Shown one piece after another: positions 8,769-18,311 of a DNA stretch of 60,841 nucleotides (position 1 is its first letter; every line of letters starts with the position of its first letter). This DNA comes from Candidatus Hodarchaeota archaeon. GTDB lineage: Archaea > Asgardarchaeota > Heimdallarchaeia > Hodarchaeales > Hodarchaeaceae. Where the stretch lies: assembly GCA_016839785.1 (NCBI GenBank), contig JAEOTQ010000155.1, positions 1 through 60,841 on the forward strand. The letters run 5' to 3'. The notes under the pieces were generated by a model. The model searched no databases, was not told the DNA's origin, and saw nothing but the letters and a program-made list of their open reading frames with translations. A program made the translations under genes and the position numbers.

Positions 8769-8993
8769 GTGAGAGAAATTCCAACAAATAAAAATTGTGA
8801 CGTTGAAGGGTGCTCAAAAGAGAGCAAGAAAACCGTTTCAAGGGAAAAAGCAGGAGCAGCAATCAAAGAAGCAGGCTTGAATTTATCAGTTAAAGACAAA
8901 GTAACAAAAGCCCATTTGTGCGTTGATCATTACAGGAAGATCAAGAAGAAATTGAAGAAAGATCGTGAAATTGAACGCCTTCGTTGGAGCTAG
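8769..8993 (+). CDS. Small zinc-binding conserved archaeal protein
   Basis: A 74-residue protein with CDVEGC near the N terminus and LCVDHYRKIKKK in the second half, giving a C-x4-C ... C-x2-H set of zinc ligands, and a very basic C terminus ending in ERLRW. Small proteins with this pattern occur across archaea without an assigned role; nucleic-acid or ribosome binding is plausible from the charge. The start is GTG, 20 bases after the RecA-like gene, so it is likely in the same transcript. Confidence 0.65.
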   Translation: MREIPTNKNCDVEGCSKESKKTVSREKAGAAIKEAGLNLSVKDKVTKAHLCVDHYRKIKKKLKKDREIERLRWS

Positions 8994-9032
8994 TAACTCC
9001 CTTTCTTGTTATTGGGTGTATTTCTCAAGTCT

Positions 9033-9944
9033 TTAGAGATATTTGATCTCCATTGCATCATCAGGACATGCTGCAACACAATCAAGACAAAGTGTACAAT
9101 GTTCACTTCGAACTTTTTCTGGAGGGTGAGATAATATTCGTACTCCCATCGGACATACATCTTCACATATTCCACAGTGTGTACATTTGGTAATATTTCG
9201 ACCCACTCCAATCATTGAATTTTTGCCTATCTGGCCCATAATAATTCCTACTGGGCAAAACCATCGACACCAACCTCTAGGAACGTAAATAATTAGTATT
9301 AGTCCACCTGCGAAGATTATAAATCGGATCCAGAAAAATATGTCAATTTGACCCAAAGTATTCAAATTAAAGAAGCTTTCAATGCCTCCCCAGTAGAAGA
9401 GTAGGGGAATTACTGTGAATAAGAAGGTTGCGGGGCTTAAAGCTGTCCAAGGTTGCTCTGAAAAAACACCAAATGATGCCCTAATCTGTTCTGTATCTCC
9501 TAAACCAACTCCAATGCCAATTACAACTGCGACCAAAACAGTTCCTCCTGTGATAAATTCCCCAATCTGTCTGTAACTATCATTAGAATCTTTCGTAGGC
9601 TCATATTTGTTTATTTTTGAGGTTAAGAACCCAATTATATCCTGAAACAAACCGAAGGGGCAACCCCATGAGCAAAACATTCTTCCAAAAACAGCTCCTA
9701 TTATGAAAAAAAATGCTAAAGGAACTAAAGGAATAATAGCAGTAGTAAGCATACGTTGAAGAAGATCGAAAGCCCCTTCGGACGTGGTAAATATTGACTT
9801 GGGCATAACTACTGGTAAGACCAGCCAAGTTGCACCAATTAGAAAAAACGATAAGTTCATGAGTAAAAACATAATAAATTGAACAAAGATCCTTAGAAGA
9901 CGGAGTTTTGTCATATTTACTTTATCTTTCTTGTGCCATGTCAT
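9033..9944 (-). CDS. NapH/MauN-type membrane polyferredoxin
   Basis: A 303-residue membrane protein with about five hydrophobic segments, two CxxxCP motifs at membrane borders (CSWGCPFG and CRWFCPVG) and two C-terminal [4Fe-4S] ferredoxin motifs (CTHCGICEDVCPMG and CTLCLDCVAACPDD). This layout is that of NapH/NosR/CcoG-type quinol or thiol electron-transfer proteins. The partner enzyme is not in the window. It follows a tiny membrane-peptide gene by 9 bases, so the two form a unit. Confidence 0.85.
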   Translation of the reverse strand: MTWHKKDKVNMTKLRLLRIFVQFIMFLLMNLSFFLIGATWLVLPVVMPKSIFTTSEGAFDLLQRMLTTAIIPLVPLAFFFIIGAVFGRMFCSWGCPFGLFQDIIGFLTSKINKYEPTKDSNDSYRQIGEFITGGTVLVAVVIGIGVGLGDTEQIRASFGVFSEQPWTALSPATFLFTVIPLLFYWGGIESFFNLNTLGQIDIFFWIRFIIFAGGLILIIYVPRGWCRWFCPVGIIMGQIGKNSMIGVGRNITKCTHCGICEDVCPMGVRILSHPPEKVRSEHCTLCLDCVAACPDDAMEIKYL

Positions 9945-9953
9945 TTTGATCGC

Positions 9954-10100
9954 CTAAGGAGTGGGAATACCTGCAAGTGCGCTTGAGGTGATGTCTACTA
10001 TTAAATCGGCAATATCTCCAAATTGACCTTCCGATATTGCAGTAGCAAGGAGTATAATTCCAATACTAAAGGCAATGAAGGCTTTTGCATTACTTTTCAT
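9954..10100 (-). CDS. 48-residue single-span membrane peptide
   Basis: From ATG at 10100 to TAG at 9954, this small ORF encodes a peptide with one hydrophobic span (AFIAFSIGIILLATAIS) followed by an acidic, alanine-rich tail ending in GIPTP. It lies 9 bases upstream of the polyferredoxin and in the same direction, so it may be a small subunit or assembly partner. I do not recognise a family. The upstream sequence has a weak AGGAAT ribosome site. Confidence 0.5.
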   Translation of the reverse strand: MKSNAKAFIAFSIGIILLATAISEGQFGDIADLIVDITSSALAGIPTP

Positions 10101-10238
10101 TTCTAAGATTCCTCGTATGAATTATTAGAGTTATTACTGGCTTTCTCTGACGAGTTCTGACATTTTTTCACTCACCGACATTTGACTTAAGTCTTTTGAC
10201 TTAACAATATGAAGAACCCCCTCTAGCTATGAACTAAG

Positions 10239-11465
10239 CTAAAATCCCCAATCTCGGCTTTTGCTAAAGCCATACGCAACTGTCCGAACATCATTAATTC
10301 GTTTAAGGTTGGAAGGTTTTTTCATAGCTTTAAATAATAAAATTAATTTCTGTAATCTTGAAATTGTCGTAATATTCCAACCATCTAATAGCGATCCGAA
10401 TGTTTCAATATCTGTAGGTGAAAACTTGGAATATAATATTTCATGAGCTTTTTGAATTGCTGGATCAGAATAAGGAAAAGAATCAACTCGTGTTTGATAG
10501 CGGGAGAGGAACTCCTCATCAAACATTTGAGAATTGTGCGCATCAATAGCAGTTTCTCCTGCAAGCATACCTGTATGAATACCGATGGCTATTCCACCAT
10601 AGAATATAGTATTTGTCATTCCTGCGGCATCTCCTGCTGCCATGAAATTATTACAATATTTTTTAGGGATAGGTCCACTAGCAGGGATTATTCCTGCAAT
10701 TTCTTTTATTATGGTACTGTTTTTCATATTTGAATTCTGCAAATAATCAAGGAATTTTCCAAGAACTTTTTTCGGTTTCGAAGCAGTATCTGTGACAATT
10801 CCTACATTCGTGTGCGATTTTTTTGGAAAAACCCATCCGTAATGCATTTTAGGGAAATCTCTAAAGTTGAAATAGAAATCTAACGCATCAGTATGCACAC
10901 CATCAATTTTATATTCGATTCCTTGTACATACTCTGTCGGTGGAGACAAATTCATCATCTGTACACTGTGGGCTGAAGGGCCATCACATCCAATTACAAG
11001 TGGAGCCGAAAAAATATCCTTCTGGGTTCTAACTTCCAAGTTCTGATTTTTTTGATTAATTCCAATTACTTGGGACTTTAATTTGATATTTGTTCCCCGA
11101 TTTTCAGCTTCTTTTGCAAGGAGTTTATCAAATAATGGACGGTTTATTGTTACAGTATTCAAATTTGAGGTAGCAACACCAGTACTGCCGAAAAAAAAGC
11201 GTTGGGAAATAATTTCTCGTTCAATAAAAGAATCTTCTTCTTGAAATTTTAATGTCAAAGGATCTTTTTTTTGTGACACATTGGGCATATTCTCCAATGT
11301 TAATAATTTTTCTGCGGAAATCCCTTCACCGCAAGCCAGGGGGTTTCCAATTTCAGAATGCTCCTCTAAGACCAAAGTCTTTAAACTGCTATTTTTTGCA
11401 ATTGTAATGGCAGTAGAAAGACCTGTTGGGCCTCCTCCAATAATTATAACGTCAAAAGAACTCAA
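10239..11465 (-). CDS. Geranylgeranyl reductase family FAD-dependent protein
   Basis: A 408-residue flavoprotein that saturates isoprenoid chains of archaeal lipids. Residues 4-20 form the FAD dinucleotide fold (DVIIIGGGPTGLS). The family Cys in ACGEGIS, the YGWVFPK substrate-site motif, and GDAAGMTNTIFYGGI for FAD binding are all present. The start is TTG. No lipid genes neighbour it. Digeranylgeranylglycerophospholipid reductase is the likely activity, but related reductases act on other polyprenyl groups. Confidence 0.85.
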   Translation of the reverse strand: MSSFDVIIIGGGPTGLSTAITIAKNSSLKTLVLEEHSEIGNPLACGEGISAEKLLTLENMPNVSQKKDPLTLKFQEEDSFIEREIISQRFFFGSTGVATSNLNTVTINRPLFDKLLAKEAENRGTNIKLKSQVIGINQKNQNLEVRTQKDIFSAPLVIGCDGPSAHSVQMMNLSPPTEYVQGIEYKIDGVHTDALDFYFNFRDFPKMHYGWVFPKKSHTNVGIVTDTASKPKKVLGKFLDYLQNSNMKNSTIIKEIAGIIPASGPIPKKYCNNFMAAGDAAGMTNTIFYGGIAIGIHTGMLAGETAIDAHNSQMFDEEFLSRYQTRVDSFPYSDPAIQKAHEILYSKFSPTDIETFGSLLDGWNITTISRLQKLILLFKAMKKPSNLKRINDVRTVAYGFSKSRDWGF

Positions 11466-11622
11466 ACTCTCTTATCTCCACAAAACGAAGGAAGTACAAA
11501 TCCAATAATTTAGTTTTTCATCTTTTTTCCATTGTATTAACAAAATCAAAAGAAAAATCAATCATATATTCAGGGCAAATATTGAAATTTAATTCATAAT
11601 TTTACATTTATCGGGTAATCCA

Positions 11623-11949
11623 ATGTCACCCTCATCAATGCGAATCGGCAAATGCACCGTTAAGGCACAAGGAAAAGTACTCGTCCAATTGAAAGGAATT
11701 AATTTACCGAAAATTGGATCCAAAGCATTTGTTTCTTATGAAGGAAAATCAAAACCCCTTGGAGAAGTAGTCGAAGCGATTGGCTCAACTCAAAGTCCTT
11801 GGATAGTTATATCTGCAAACAAACATGCCTATCAAACTATTCAGATAAATGATGAAATTTACACTCAAGAGAAACTAAAAAGAAAGAAATCCAAAAAATA
11901 TCTTGATAAGAAAAAACGAGCCAGAGAGGAAAGATATAAGCGTAGATAA
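11623..11949 (+). CDS. gar1: H/ACA RNP protein Gar1
   Basis: A 108-residue protein with the Gar1 six-strand barrel signature: GKVLVQLKGINLPKIGSKAF, then PLGEVVEAIGSTQSPWIVIS, and a highly basic C-terminal tail (KRKKSKKYLDKKKRAREERY). Gar1 joins Cbf5, Nop10 and L7Ae in RNA-guided pseudouridylation of rRNA. Nop10 is encoded at 33142. The S8e gene follows on the same strand after 78 bases. Confidence 0.88.
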   Translation: MSPSSMRIGKCTVKAQGKVLVQLKGINLPKIGSKAFVSYEGKSKPLGEVVEAIGSTQSPWIVISANKHAYQTIQINDEIYTQEKLKRKKSKKYLDKKKRAREERYKRR

Positions 11950-12027
11950 GATTGCCCAAATATTGAAGAAGCCTACATAAATGGCTTTCTAATATACTCT
12001 TGCGTATAACAGTCTGAGGAGATATTA

Positions 12028-12405
12028 ATGGCACGATCACAAAAACGATCCGTCCGCAAACCTAGCGGTGGACGTTATCATACAGCAATTAAAAAGAAAA
12101 AAAGGGATTTATCACGCCCAGCTGCGCTTACAATACTTGGCGATCAACGAAGAAAAATGATAAGGACTCGTGGGGGAAATCGTAAAATACGACTTTTATC
12201 TCATAAACACGCAAATCTGTCACACCAAGACAAAAAAACATCTGAAAAAGTAGAAATACTTGACGTTGAAGCTAACCCTGCAAATAGGGATTTTGCTCGC
12301 CGAAAAATTATTACAAAGGGAGCAATTATTCAAACTGATAAAGGAAAAGCTCGTGTTACTTCTCGTCCAGGACAGAGCGGAACTGTTGATGCCATTCTTA
12401 TGTAA
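12028..12405 (+). CDS. rps8e: Small-subunit ribosomal protein S8e
   Basis: A 125-residue protein of the archaeal S8e size. Recognisable features are SGGRYHTAIKKKKRDLSRPA, RTRGGNRKIRLL and the C-terminal KARVTSRPGQSGTVDAIL. It has a GAGGAGA ribosome binding site 5 bases before the ATG. It lies directly downstream of gar1, another ribosome-related gene. Confidence 0.96.
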   Translation: MARSQKRSVRKPSGGRYHTAIKKKKRDLSRPAALTILGDQRRKMIRTRGGNRKIRLLSHKHANLSHQDKKTSEKVEILDVEANPANRDFARRKIITKGAIIQTDKGKARVTSRPGQSGTVDAILM

Positions 12406-12505
12406 ATGGTTCTATTAACAATTGTTCTAAGATAAGAGCACTCATTTCAAACAGGGGAGGGGAATCAATACTCCCTAATTCCTGTGGAAATTTTCCTTGA
12501 ACGAC

Positions 12506-13285
12506 TTATTCATTTTCTGATTTTTCAACATCACGTTTTCCTCTTACCCTTTTCTTCAGGAAACGCATGCTCAGCAGATATAGACCTAATATTATTATAA
12601 CAAATGCTAAAAGAATCAGGAAGAAAATGTTTAAGTCTTCTTCAGCCCATGAAACTAAACCTGCACCTAATAATATATAGAATAATACTCTGGGAACCGT
12701 TCCTATTATAGTTGGGATGAAATAACTCCAGAATCCAATTCGAGTAAATCCCGCTCCATAAGAAACTGCGTCAAATGGGATAAATGGTGCTAATCGTCCA
12801 ATTAAAACAAAATAGAATCCACGATCTTCGATTAGATCAAGGAAATATTCGGAATCTTCATCAATAAACCGTGCTAGAAAATTAGCTATTCGTGTTAGAT
12901 AAGGATTCTTTTGATTTAGTCCAGACTCTGAATCATCGCTTTTCGATCCATAAACATCCACAATCCGTTTTCTCAACAATGATTGTACTCCCCTGGCAAT
13001 ATAAAAAGCGATTATTGCACCAAGTAGAGAACCAATAATCCCTCCTATAAAAGCTAAAATTAATCCTTCGTTCCCATAGGCATTATAAAACCCAAACCCT
13101 GCCGCAGTCAATACTGCTTCTGATATAATCGGAGCTACAATGGATTGAAACACCATAGCGATAATTAAGCCCCAAACTCCGAATGTTTCGACCAAATCTA
13201 GGAGAATTTCATTCAAGGACGTCCAAATAAACAGGAATATGTCAAAAACCGGATCTAAAAAAGTCAAGAAAATATCAGTAGTCAT
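12506..13285 (-). CDS. VTT-domain (TVP38/TMEM64/DedA-type) membrane protein
   Basis: A 259-residue protein with about six membrane segments. The conserved VTT core is seen in GGIIGSLLGAIIAFYIAR and, later, LIGRLAPFIPFDAVSYGAG, including the Arg-x-x-Pro-x-x-Pro motif of the family. Members of this superfamily include lipid scramblases and undecaprenyl-phosphate flippases. A charged insertion of about 40 residues separates the halves. The start is ATG at 13285. Confidence 0.85.
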   Translation of the reverse strand: MTTDIFLTFLDPVFDIFLFIWTSLNEILLDLVETFGVWGLIIAMVFQSIVAPIISEAVLTAAGFGFYNAYGNEGLILAFIGGIIGSLLGAIIAFYIARGVQSLLRKRIVDVYGSKSDDSESGLNQKNPYLTRIANFLARFIDEDSEYFLDLIEDRGFYFVLIGRLAPFIPFDAVSYGAGFTRIGFWSYFIPTIIGTVPRVLFYILLGAGLVSWAEEDLNIFFLILLAFVIIILGLYLLSMRFLKKRVRGKRDVEKSENE

Positions 13286-13470
13286 AGAATTCCTCTAATA
13301 ATTTAATTCAGCAGTAAAGAGAATAACTGTGCAAATTGTGCAGCCATATCATGTTAATATAAATACTTCAGAAAAGAAACATTTATCATTCACACCAGTA
13401 CGAATTATATTAATAGAAAAGATTAGGAGCTCAAATTGTATCGTGAACACAATTAGGGTGAGGTAATAAT

Positions 13471-15144
13471 TTGGAATCCGAAAAAATTGAATTACATGAA
13501 GAAGTCTTTAGAAGACGATCAAGACTTGATATGGAACGTGAAATCGAGGATTGGTTATCATTAAAGAACTTTCCCGACGAAACCCGTGTTAATCTCTCCT
13601 TGGCTGGGCGTCGATTCGTATTCCAACATAGTAGAATGCAAAAGGCTTTGGGGCCAGTTGTAAGTCGAACACAATGGTCTAGATATCGTTCAAATCCTGA
13701 AATGACCATCCCACTATCGACAATACGCATGTTGGTCGAAAATGAGCGAGAACTCTTTATGACATCGTTCACTGTCACCAGTATTGGGAATAAAAAGAGT
13801 CAACTACCAATAAAGCTTCCTGTGAAAACTGAGAGTAATTCATTAGCTAAGCTTTTAGCAGTGCTTACATTGTCCAAAAATGTTTTTCAGACAGGAACAT
13901 ATCAAACTGATCAAAGAGGGAAGATTGAGAGTTTTATCGAAACTTTTGATTCAGTGTTTGACGTGAACTTGTGTCCTGATGGCGAGATTGCACAGAATCA
14001 ACGAGGTTATTATGTTAAAATTCCCGTTCAGCTTTGTTCTGCAATTGTAAAAGCTTTTACTGGAGAATTTCAAAATAGTTTTCCCCAAATAATTCTTTCT
14101 GTTTCCAAATGCAAAGATGAACAGGATATTTTAGATTTTGTAACAATCTGGCTGAAATTCTCTAGACTGTATAGATTTGAGGGTGATGAAGAAAATCTAT
14201 TCATGTTCCGATATAATGACGAGACTCGTGAAATCGCTAAATTGATTGAGAAACTGGGGGTCAGGTATGAAACTGCGTCGATTTGGGATAGGGGTAGTGT
14301 TGTGCCAGTTTATCGGATACCAAATGTTGACGATAATAAGGTCATTTTGAATACCGCATCCTTAGTAAACAGACTGAAAGATAAAATTTTAAGCCAAGAG
14401 GCACGTATAAAGGAATTAGAAGCGATTAAGGATGATTTGGAGGTTGAACTTGAAGGGACAACACAAAGTTCTCACGAGAAACTCTCTTGGTCTAGGGCTA
14501 TTGATGAACGTCTAGCTGAAGATTTATCTGAAAAATTACTGGAATTTGAGAGAATTTTAATCCATACAAGGAAGGAAAATGAAGAATTAAAGAACCTATT
14601 GAGAGAAGGGGGAAAAGTTTCACCAGAAATTCTTGAAGAAAGATCCACCAGCACGGTATTGACATCTGATATAGCAAATCTTCGTGAGGAAGTTGATTTA
14701 ATAAAGGAACGACTTGCTAACTTAAAAGATCAGGGCGATACAAGTAAAGAGTTAAGTTACAAAGTTACTAAAGAAATCACAATGAAATCAGGGAGTAGTT
14801 CCGTTGGGATGGACATTGATCTTCGTCCCTTGGTAAAAGCGTTTTTGGCATCGCCTGATAATTGGATCCTTTTTGTTCTAGGAACCAATCAACCTTTGTC
14901 AAAGGAAAAAATAAGTCAAATTCTCGGAATTCCTGCAGAAAGGAGATTAGATTTACAAAGACGATTAAATGACTACGTTGATCGACGAATCATTAAAGTA
15001 ATCGATTCCCCAGAAGAAGAACTATATCAGCTAGACAGATGGGAATGGTCAGATCTTATCGGTTCCTATACCAATACCATATTAGGTAATAAAGAAGGTG
15101 TACCCTTAGATATCAAGCAACTTGTGCGATATATCTTGCGTTAA
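13471..15144 (+). CDS. Large DNA-associated-looking protein: N-terminal HTH-like segment, possible LAGLIDADG-like domain, coiled coil, C-terminal winged-helix-like domain
   Basis: A 557-residue protein I do not recognise as a named family. Residues ~85-125 contain an HTH-like stretch (RTQWSRYRSNPEMTIPLSTI). Residues ~125-280 have two similar units starting LAKLLAVLTLSKN and DILDFVTIWLKFS, a spacing that recalls LAGLIDADG folds such as WhiA. Residues ~295-420 are a long charged coiled coil. Residues ~450-540 resemble a winged helix (LSKEKISQILGI, RRLNDYVDRRIIKVI). The TTG start has GGTGAGG 8 bases upstream. Its upstream neighbour runs in the opposite direction. Confidence 0.5.
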   Translation: MESEKIELHEEVFRRRSRLDMEREIEDWLSLKNFPDETRVNLSLAGRRFVFQHSRMQKALGPVVSRTQWSRYRSNPEMTIPLSTIRMLVENERELFMTSFTVTSIGNKKSQLPIKLPVKTESNSLAKLLAVLTLSKNVFQTGTYQTDQRGKIESFIETFDSVFDVNLCPDGEIAQNQRGYYVKIPVQLCSAIVKAFTGEFQNSFPQIILSVSKCKDEQDILDFVTIWLKFSRLYRFEGDEENLFMFRYNDETREIAKLIEKLGVRYETASIWDRGSVVPVYRIPNVDDNKVILNTASLVNRLKDKILSQEARIKELEAIKDDLEVELEGTTQSSHEKLSWSRAIDERLAEDLSEKLLEFERILIHTRKENEELKNLLREGGKVSPEILEERSTSTVLTSDIANLREEVDLIKERLANLKDQGDTSKELSYKVTKEITMKSGSSSVGMDIDLRPLVKAFLASPDNWILFVLGTNQPLSKEKISQILGIPAERRLDLQRRLNDYVDRRIIKVIDSPEEELYQLDRWEWSDLIGSYTNTILGNKEGVPLDIKQLVRYILR

Positions 15145-15185
15145 ATTATATAATAGTTAAGCATAAAGAATCTTAAGTATTAAAA

Positions 15186-15530
15186 TTACAGGTTATCAAT
15201 AATTTTCAATGCCTGCAAAAGTTCTTCTTTTTCTGAAGGTACTTTTTTTTCTCTTAGCGGAAGTTTTTCTAATTCTTCAACTGTTGTAGCAATTTCTTTT
15301 TTTTCTTGTGTTTGAAAGATTTCAGAAGTTATTTCATCTTCTGTTCTTGACATTTCAACTTTTTCAGGCATTTCTTCATGAGTTATTCTTCTTAAGGATT
15401 CTTTTATCCAATCAATCTCATTTTGAATCTTATTTATCGCTCTACTCTGAGCTTGAATCTGATCACCAAGAAGTCTCGCTACTTTGGTCAAAGTTTCAAT
15501 TTTTTTTGCATTTAAGTCCCCTTGAGACAT
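15186..15530 (-). CDS. Short coiled-coil protein of unknown function
   Basis: About 114 residues, almost entirely helical and charged. Residues ~5-55 form a likely coiled coil with heptads (KIETLTKVARLLGDQIQAQ, INKIQNEIDWIKESLRRI); the rest is Glu/Lys rich and probably disordered. No motif suggests an enzyme. The ATG at 15530 was preferred to an in-frame TTG at 15554. It is convergent with the preceding large coiled-coil gene. Confidence 0.55.
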   Translation of the reverse strand: MSQGDLNAKKIETLTKVARLLGDQIQAQSRAINKIQNEIDWIKESLRRITHEEMPEKVEMSRTEDEITSEIFQTQEKKEIATTVEELEKLPLREKKVPSEKEELLQALKIIDNL

Positions 15531-15752
15531 TTTTTTCCACTTCCATTTGACCAAGAAATGCTTCCAATCTTCGAAAATTAGGTGTTAGATTAATACTTAT
15601 CTTGGGGAATTAAAAAATTTCCTTTTGATTTTATCTATAGAGAGTAAAAAATAAGATTTTAAGATAAAAACATAAAAGATATCTATTATCATATTAAGTT
15701 ATTAGGTGATTCGCCTCTCAATGGCGTCATAGAGTACCTAGGGGTTTCCTAG

Positions 15753-18311
15753 ATGAGTAAAACCGAACCTGGAAAAATTTTTGGTCTGGAAGCGAATAAA
15801 GAATATTTATTATTAAGCACTGTATATGATGCAAAAAGTAACGGTGCAGGAATTAAGTTTCTTGATATTGAAAATGGTAAGATAGTGTATACCACAGATC
15901 CATTTAACCATGAACCGTATTGTTTAAGTAATAAATCAATTCAAGAGATTAAAGCACAGAATATCTCTCCAAATACTATTAAGAGACTTGCTACGATTAA
16001 GAAACGGGATTTATTACACGATACGATTTCCACTTATACTCAAATTTTCACTCCAACACCAAGTGAAGTTCCCAGGGTTAGAGAAATTTTAGGAGAAACA
16101 TGGGAATCCAGAATAAAATATCATCGCAACTGGCTCTATGATCAACAATTAGTACCAGGGAGAATTTATACGTGGAATGAGGAAACAAGGAAGTTTTCTA
16201 TTCCTAAAACTAGAAAATCGGATTTATCACTTCCTCAGGCCGTAATAGCTCAGCTAGACGAATATGAAGGACTTTTAGAAAATTTCATTTATGATTTCAC
16301 CCAAGAGATACCAGAAATCGGCATTGTGTCTTGTGATATAGAGACAGAATATGCTGAAAACCAGATTCCTCAAGCATCCGATCCAAGACATAGAATCACC
16401 TGCATCTGTTTTTCTGATAATTCCAATAACGCATTCGCTCTTGTTCTAGAGAGGGAAGAGGTAGATAAAGGTCAAGAAATTGATAATGATTCGCAAACTA
16501 TCAATATTATTCGATTTAAAAACGAAGCAGAATTATTGAAGAAAGCTTTTGAAATACTGGATCAATATCCAGTTTGCGTAACATTTAATGGGGATAATTT
16601 CGATTTTCCTTACTTAAATGAGCGTGCACGAGAACTTAAAGTAAATAATTTTAGTCCTGTAATATGGAATAGAAGGAATAGAGAGTGTACGTTAAGAAAT
16701 GGGATTCATCTTGATCTTTATAGATTTTTTCAGAATGTAGCCATTCGTACTTATGCTTTTGGGAATAAATACCAAGAGACTACTCTAGATGCAATTGCAT
16801 CAGCATTATTAGGTGTAGGAAAAGTTAAACTCCAGAAAGAAATAGCAGATCTTACAGAATGGGAGTTAATACATTATTGCGCAAGAGACGCAAAAATCAC
16901 TCGTGATCTTCTCCTATTTGATAATAATACTCCACTAAAATTAATATTCATGCTATCTCGAATAACTCGTACCCCCATTGATGATTTGACAAGAACAGCT
17001 GTCTCGAATTGGGTACAAAGTCTTTTCTATTCTGAACATCGCCGTAGAGAATACTTAATACCTAATTCAGAAGATATTCAAAAAGAAAAAAGTCAGTTTA
17101 GAAGCTCTGAATCCATCATCAAAGGAAAGAAATACAAGGGCGCGACTGTTATAGATCCAATTCCAGGAGTTCATTTCAATGTAACTGTTTTGGATTTTGC
17201 TTCTCTTTACCCTTCTATCATTAGTGCTTTTAATTTGAGTTACGAAACAATATTATGTAATCATTCTGAATGTAAACAGAATCTTGTACCTCAAACAAAA
17301 TATTGGGTGTGTAAGAAACATCGCGGTATTATTGCGGATACTATCGGGTTTATAAAAGACGTTCGAGTTCATTGGTTAAAACCTGAATCAAAAAAGGACA
17401 CTAGTCAACAAGATTATTATAAAATCCTTGAACGAAGTCTCAAAGTTCTGATTAATGCCTCTTACGGTGTTTTAGGAAGTGATCGTTTTCTCCTATATTG
17501 TCTACCTGTTGCTGATTCTACTACAGCGTATGGAAGAGATTCCATTGAACGAACTATTGCGAAGGCTCAAAGTTTAGATATTAAAGTTCTTTATGGTGAT
17601 ACAGACTCAGTTTTTCTATTAGCTCCCTCCCCAGAACAAATAGTGGAAATAATAAATTGGAGTCAAACCTCTCTGGGAGTTGGTCTTGAGGTAGAAAAGA
17701 CTTATCGATATGTAGTGTTATCACAACGCAAGAAAAATTACTTTGGTGTCTATCCCAATTCAGAACTTGATGTAAAAGGGTTAATGGGAAAAAAGCGAAA
17801 TACACCTCCGTTTCTTCAGAAAGCGTTCAAAAATGTATTAGAGATATTATCCAAGGTTAAATCGGAACCAGAGTTTGACGCTGCTCAAACTCGTGTTAAA
17901 GAGAATATTCGCGATGTGTATCGAAAATTAGAAAAAGGTAAATATTCAAATGAGGATCTTGCAATTACTATGCAAATGACACAGCATTTACATAAGTATG
18001 CAGTAAATGCACAACATGTAAAAGCTGCTTGGCAGCTAGAAGAGATGTATCAGAGGCAAAACCATAATAAACCTCTGAATAAATCAGTTCCAGCTGAGTT
18101 TATTAAATCTGGACGTTTTATTCGTTTTGTAAAAACGAAAACTCCAGATAGAGTCACTGCATTAGAACTAATGTCACAAAAATCCAAGATTGATGTAAAA
18201 GCCTATAGATCAATGATTGATACAATTTTTGAGCAGTTAATAGGGGCATTAGATATCGAGATGGAAGAACTATCAACTGGTCAAGTTAATCTTATGGAAT
18301 TCTTCAGCTAA
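15753..18311 (+). CDS. polB: Family B DNA polymerase with 3'-5' exonuclease
   Basis: An 852-residue replicative-type polymerase. The proofreading exonuclease has ExoI CDIETEY, ExoII TFNGDNFDFPYL and ExoIII YCARDAKITRD. The polymerase has motif A DFASLYPSII, motif B LKVLINASYGVLGS and motif C YGDTDS. Between motifs A and B a C-x4-C ... C-x2-H set (CNHSEC and CKKH) suggests an extra zinc-binding insertion. No PIP-box was looked for beyond the C-terminal QVNLMEFFS, which does look like a PCNA-binding tail. Its 3' end overlaps the convergent NSUN gene by 8 bases. Confidence 0.96.
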   Translation: MSKTEPGKIFGLEANKEYLLLSTVYDAKSNGAGIKFLDIENGKIVYTTDPFNHEPYCLSNKSIQEIKAQNISPNTIKRLATIKKRDLLHDTISTYTQIFTPTPSEVPRVREILGETWESRIKYHRNWLYDQQLVPGRIYTWNEETRKFSIPKTRKSDLSLPQAVIAQLDEYEGLLENFIYDFTQEIPEIGIVSCDIETEYAENQIPQASDPRHRITCICFSDNSNNAFALVLEREEVDKGQEIDNDSQTINIIRFKNEAELLKKAFEILDQYPVCVTFNGDNFDFPYLNERARELKVNNFSPVIWNRRNRECTLRNGIHLDLYRFFQNVAIRTYAFGNKYQETTLDAIASALLGVGKVKLQKEIADLTEWELIHYCARDAKITRDLLLFDNNTPLKLIFMLSRITRTPIDDLTRTAVSNWVQSLFYSEHRRREYLIPNSEDIQKEKSQFRSSESIIKGKKYKGATVIDPIPGVHFNVTVLDFASLYPSIISAFNLSYETILCNHSECKQNLVPQTKYWVCKKHRGIIADTIGFIKDVRVHWLKPESKKDTSQQDYYKILERSLKVLINASYGVLGSDRFLLYCLPVADSTTAYGRDSIERTIAKAQSLDIKVLYGDTDSVFLLAPSPEQIVEIINWSQTSLGVGLEVEKTYRYVVLSQRKKNYFGVYPNSELDVKGLMGKKRNTPPFLQKAFKNVLEILSKVKSEPEFDAAQTRVKENIRDVYRKLEKGKYSNEDLAITMQMTQHLHKYAVNAQHVKAAWQLEEMYQRQNHNKPLNKSVPAEFIKSGRFIRFVKTKTPDRVTALELMSQKSKIDVKAYRSMIDTIFEQLIGALDIEMEELSTGQVNLMEFFS

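Noticed and set aside
10443..10733. Cys-rich 96-codon ORF on the plus strand
   Set aside because: It lies antisense inside the geranylgeranyl reductase gene, which has all family motifs.
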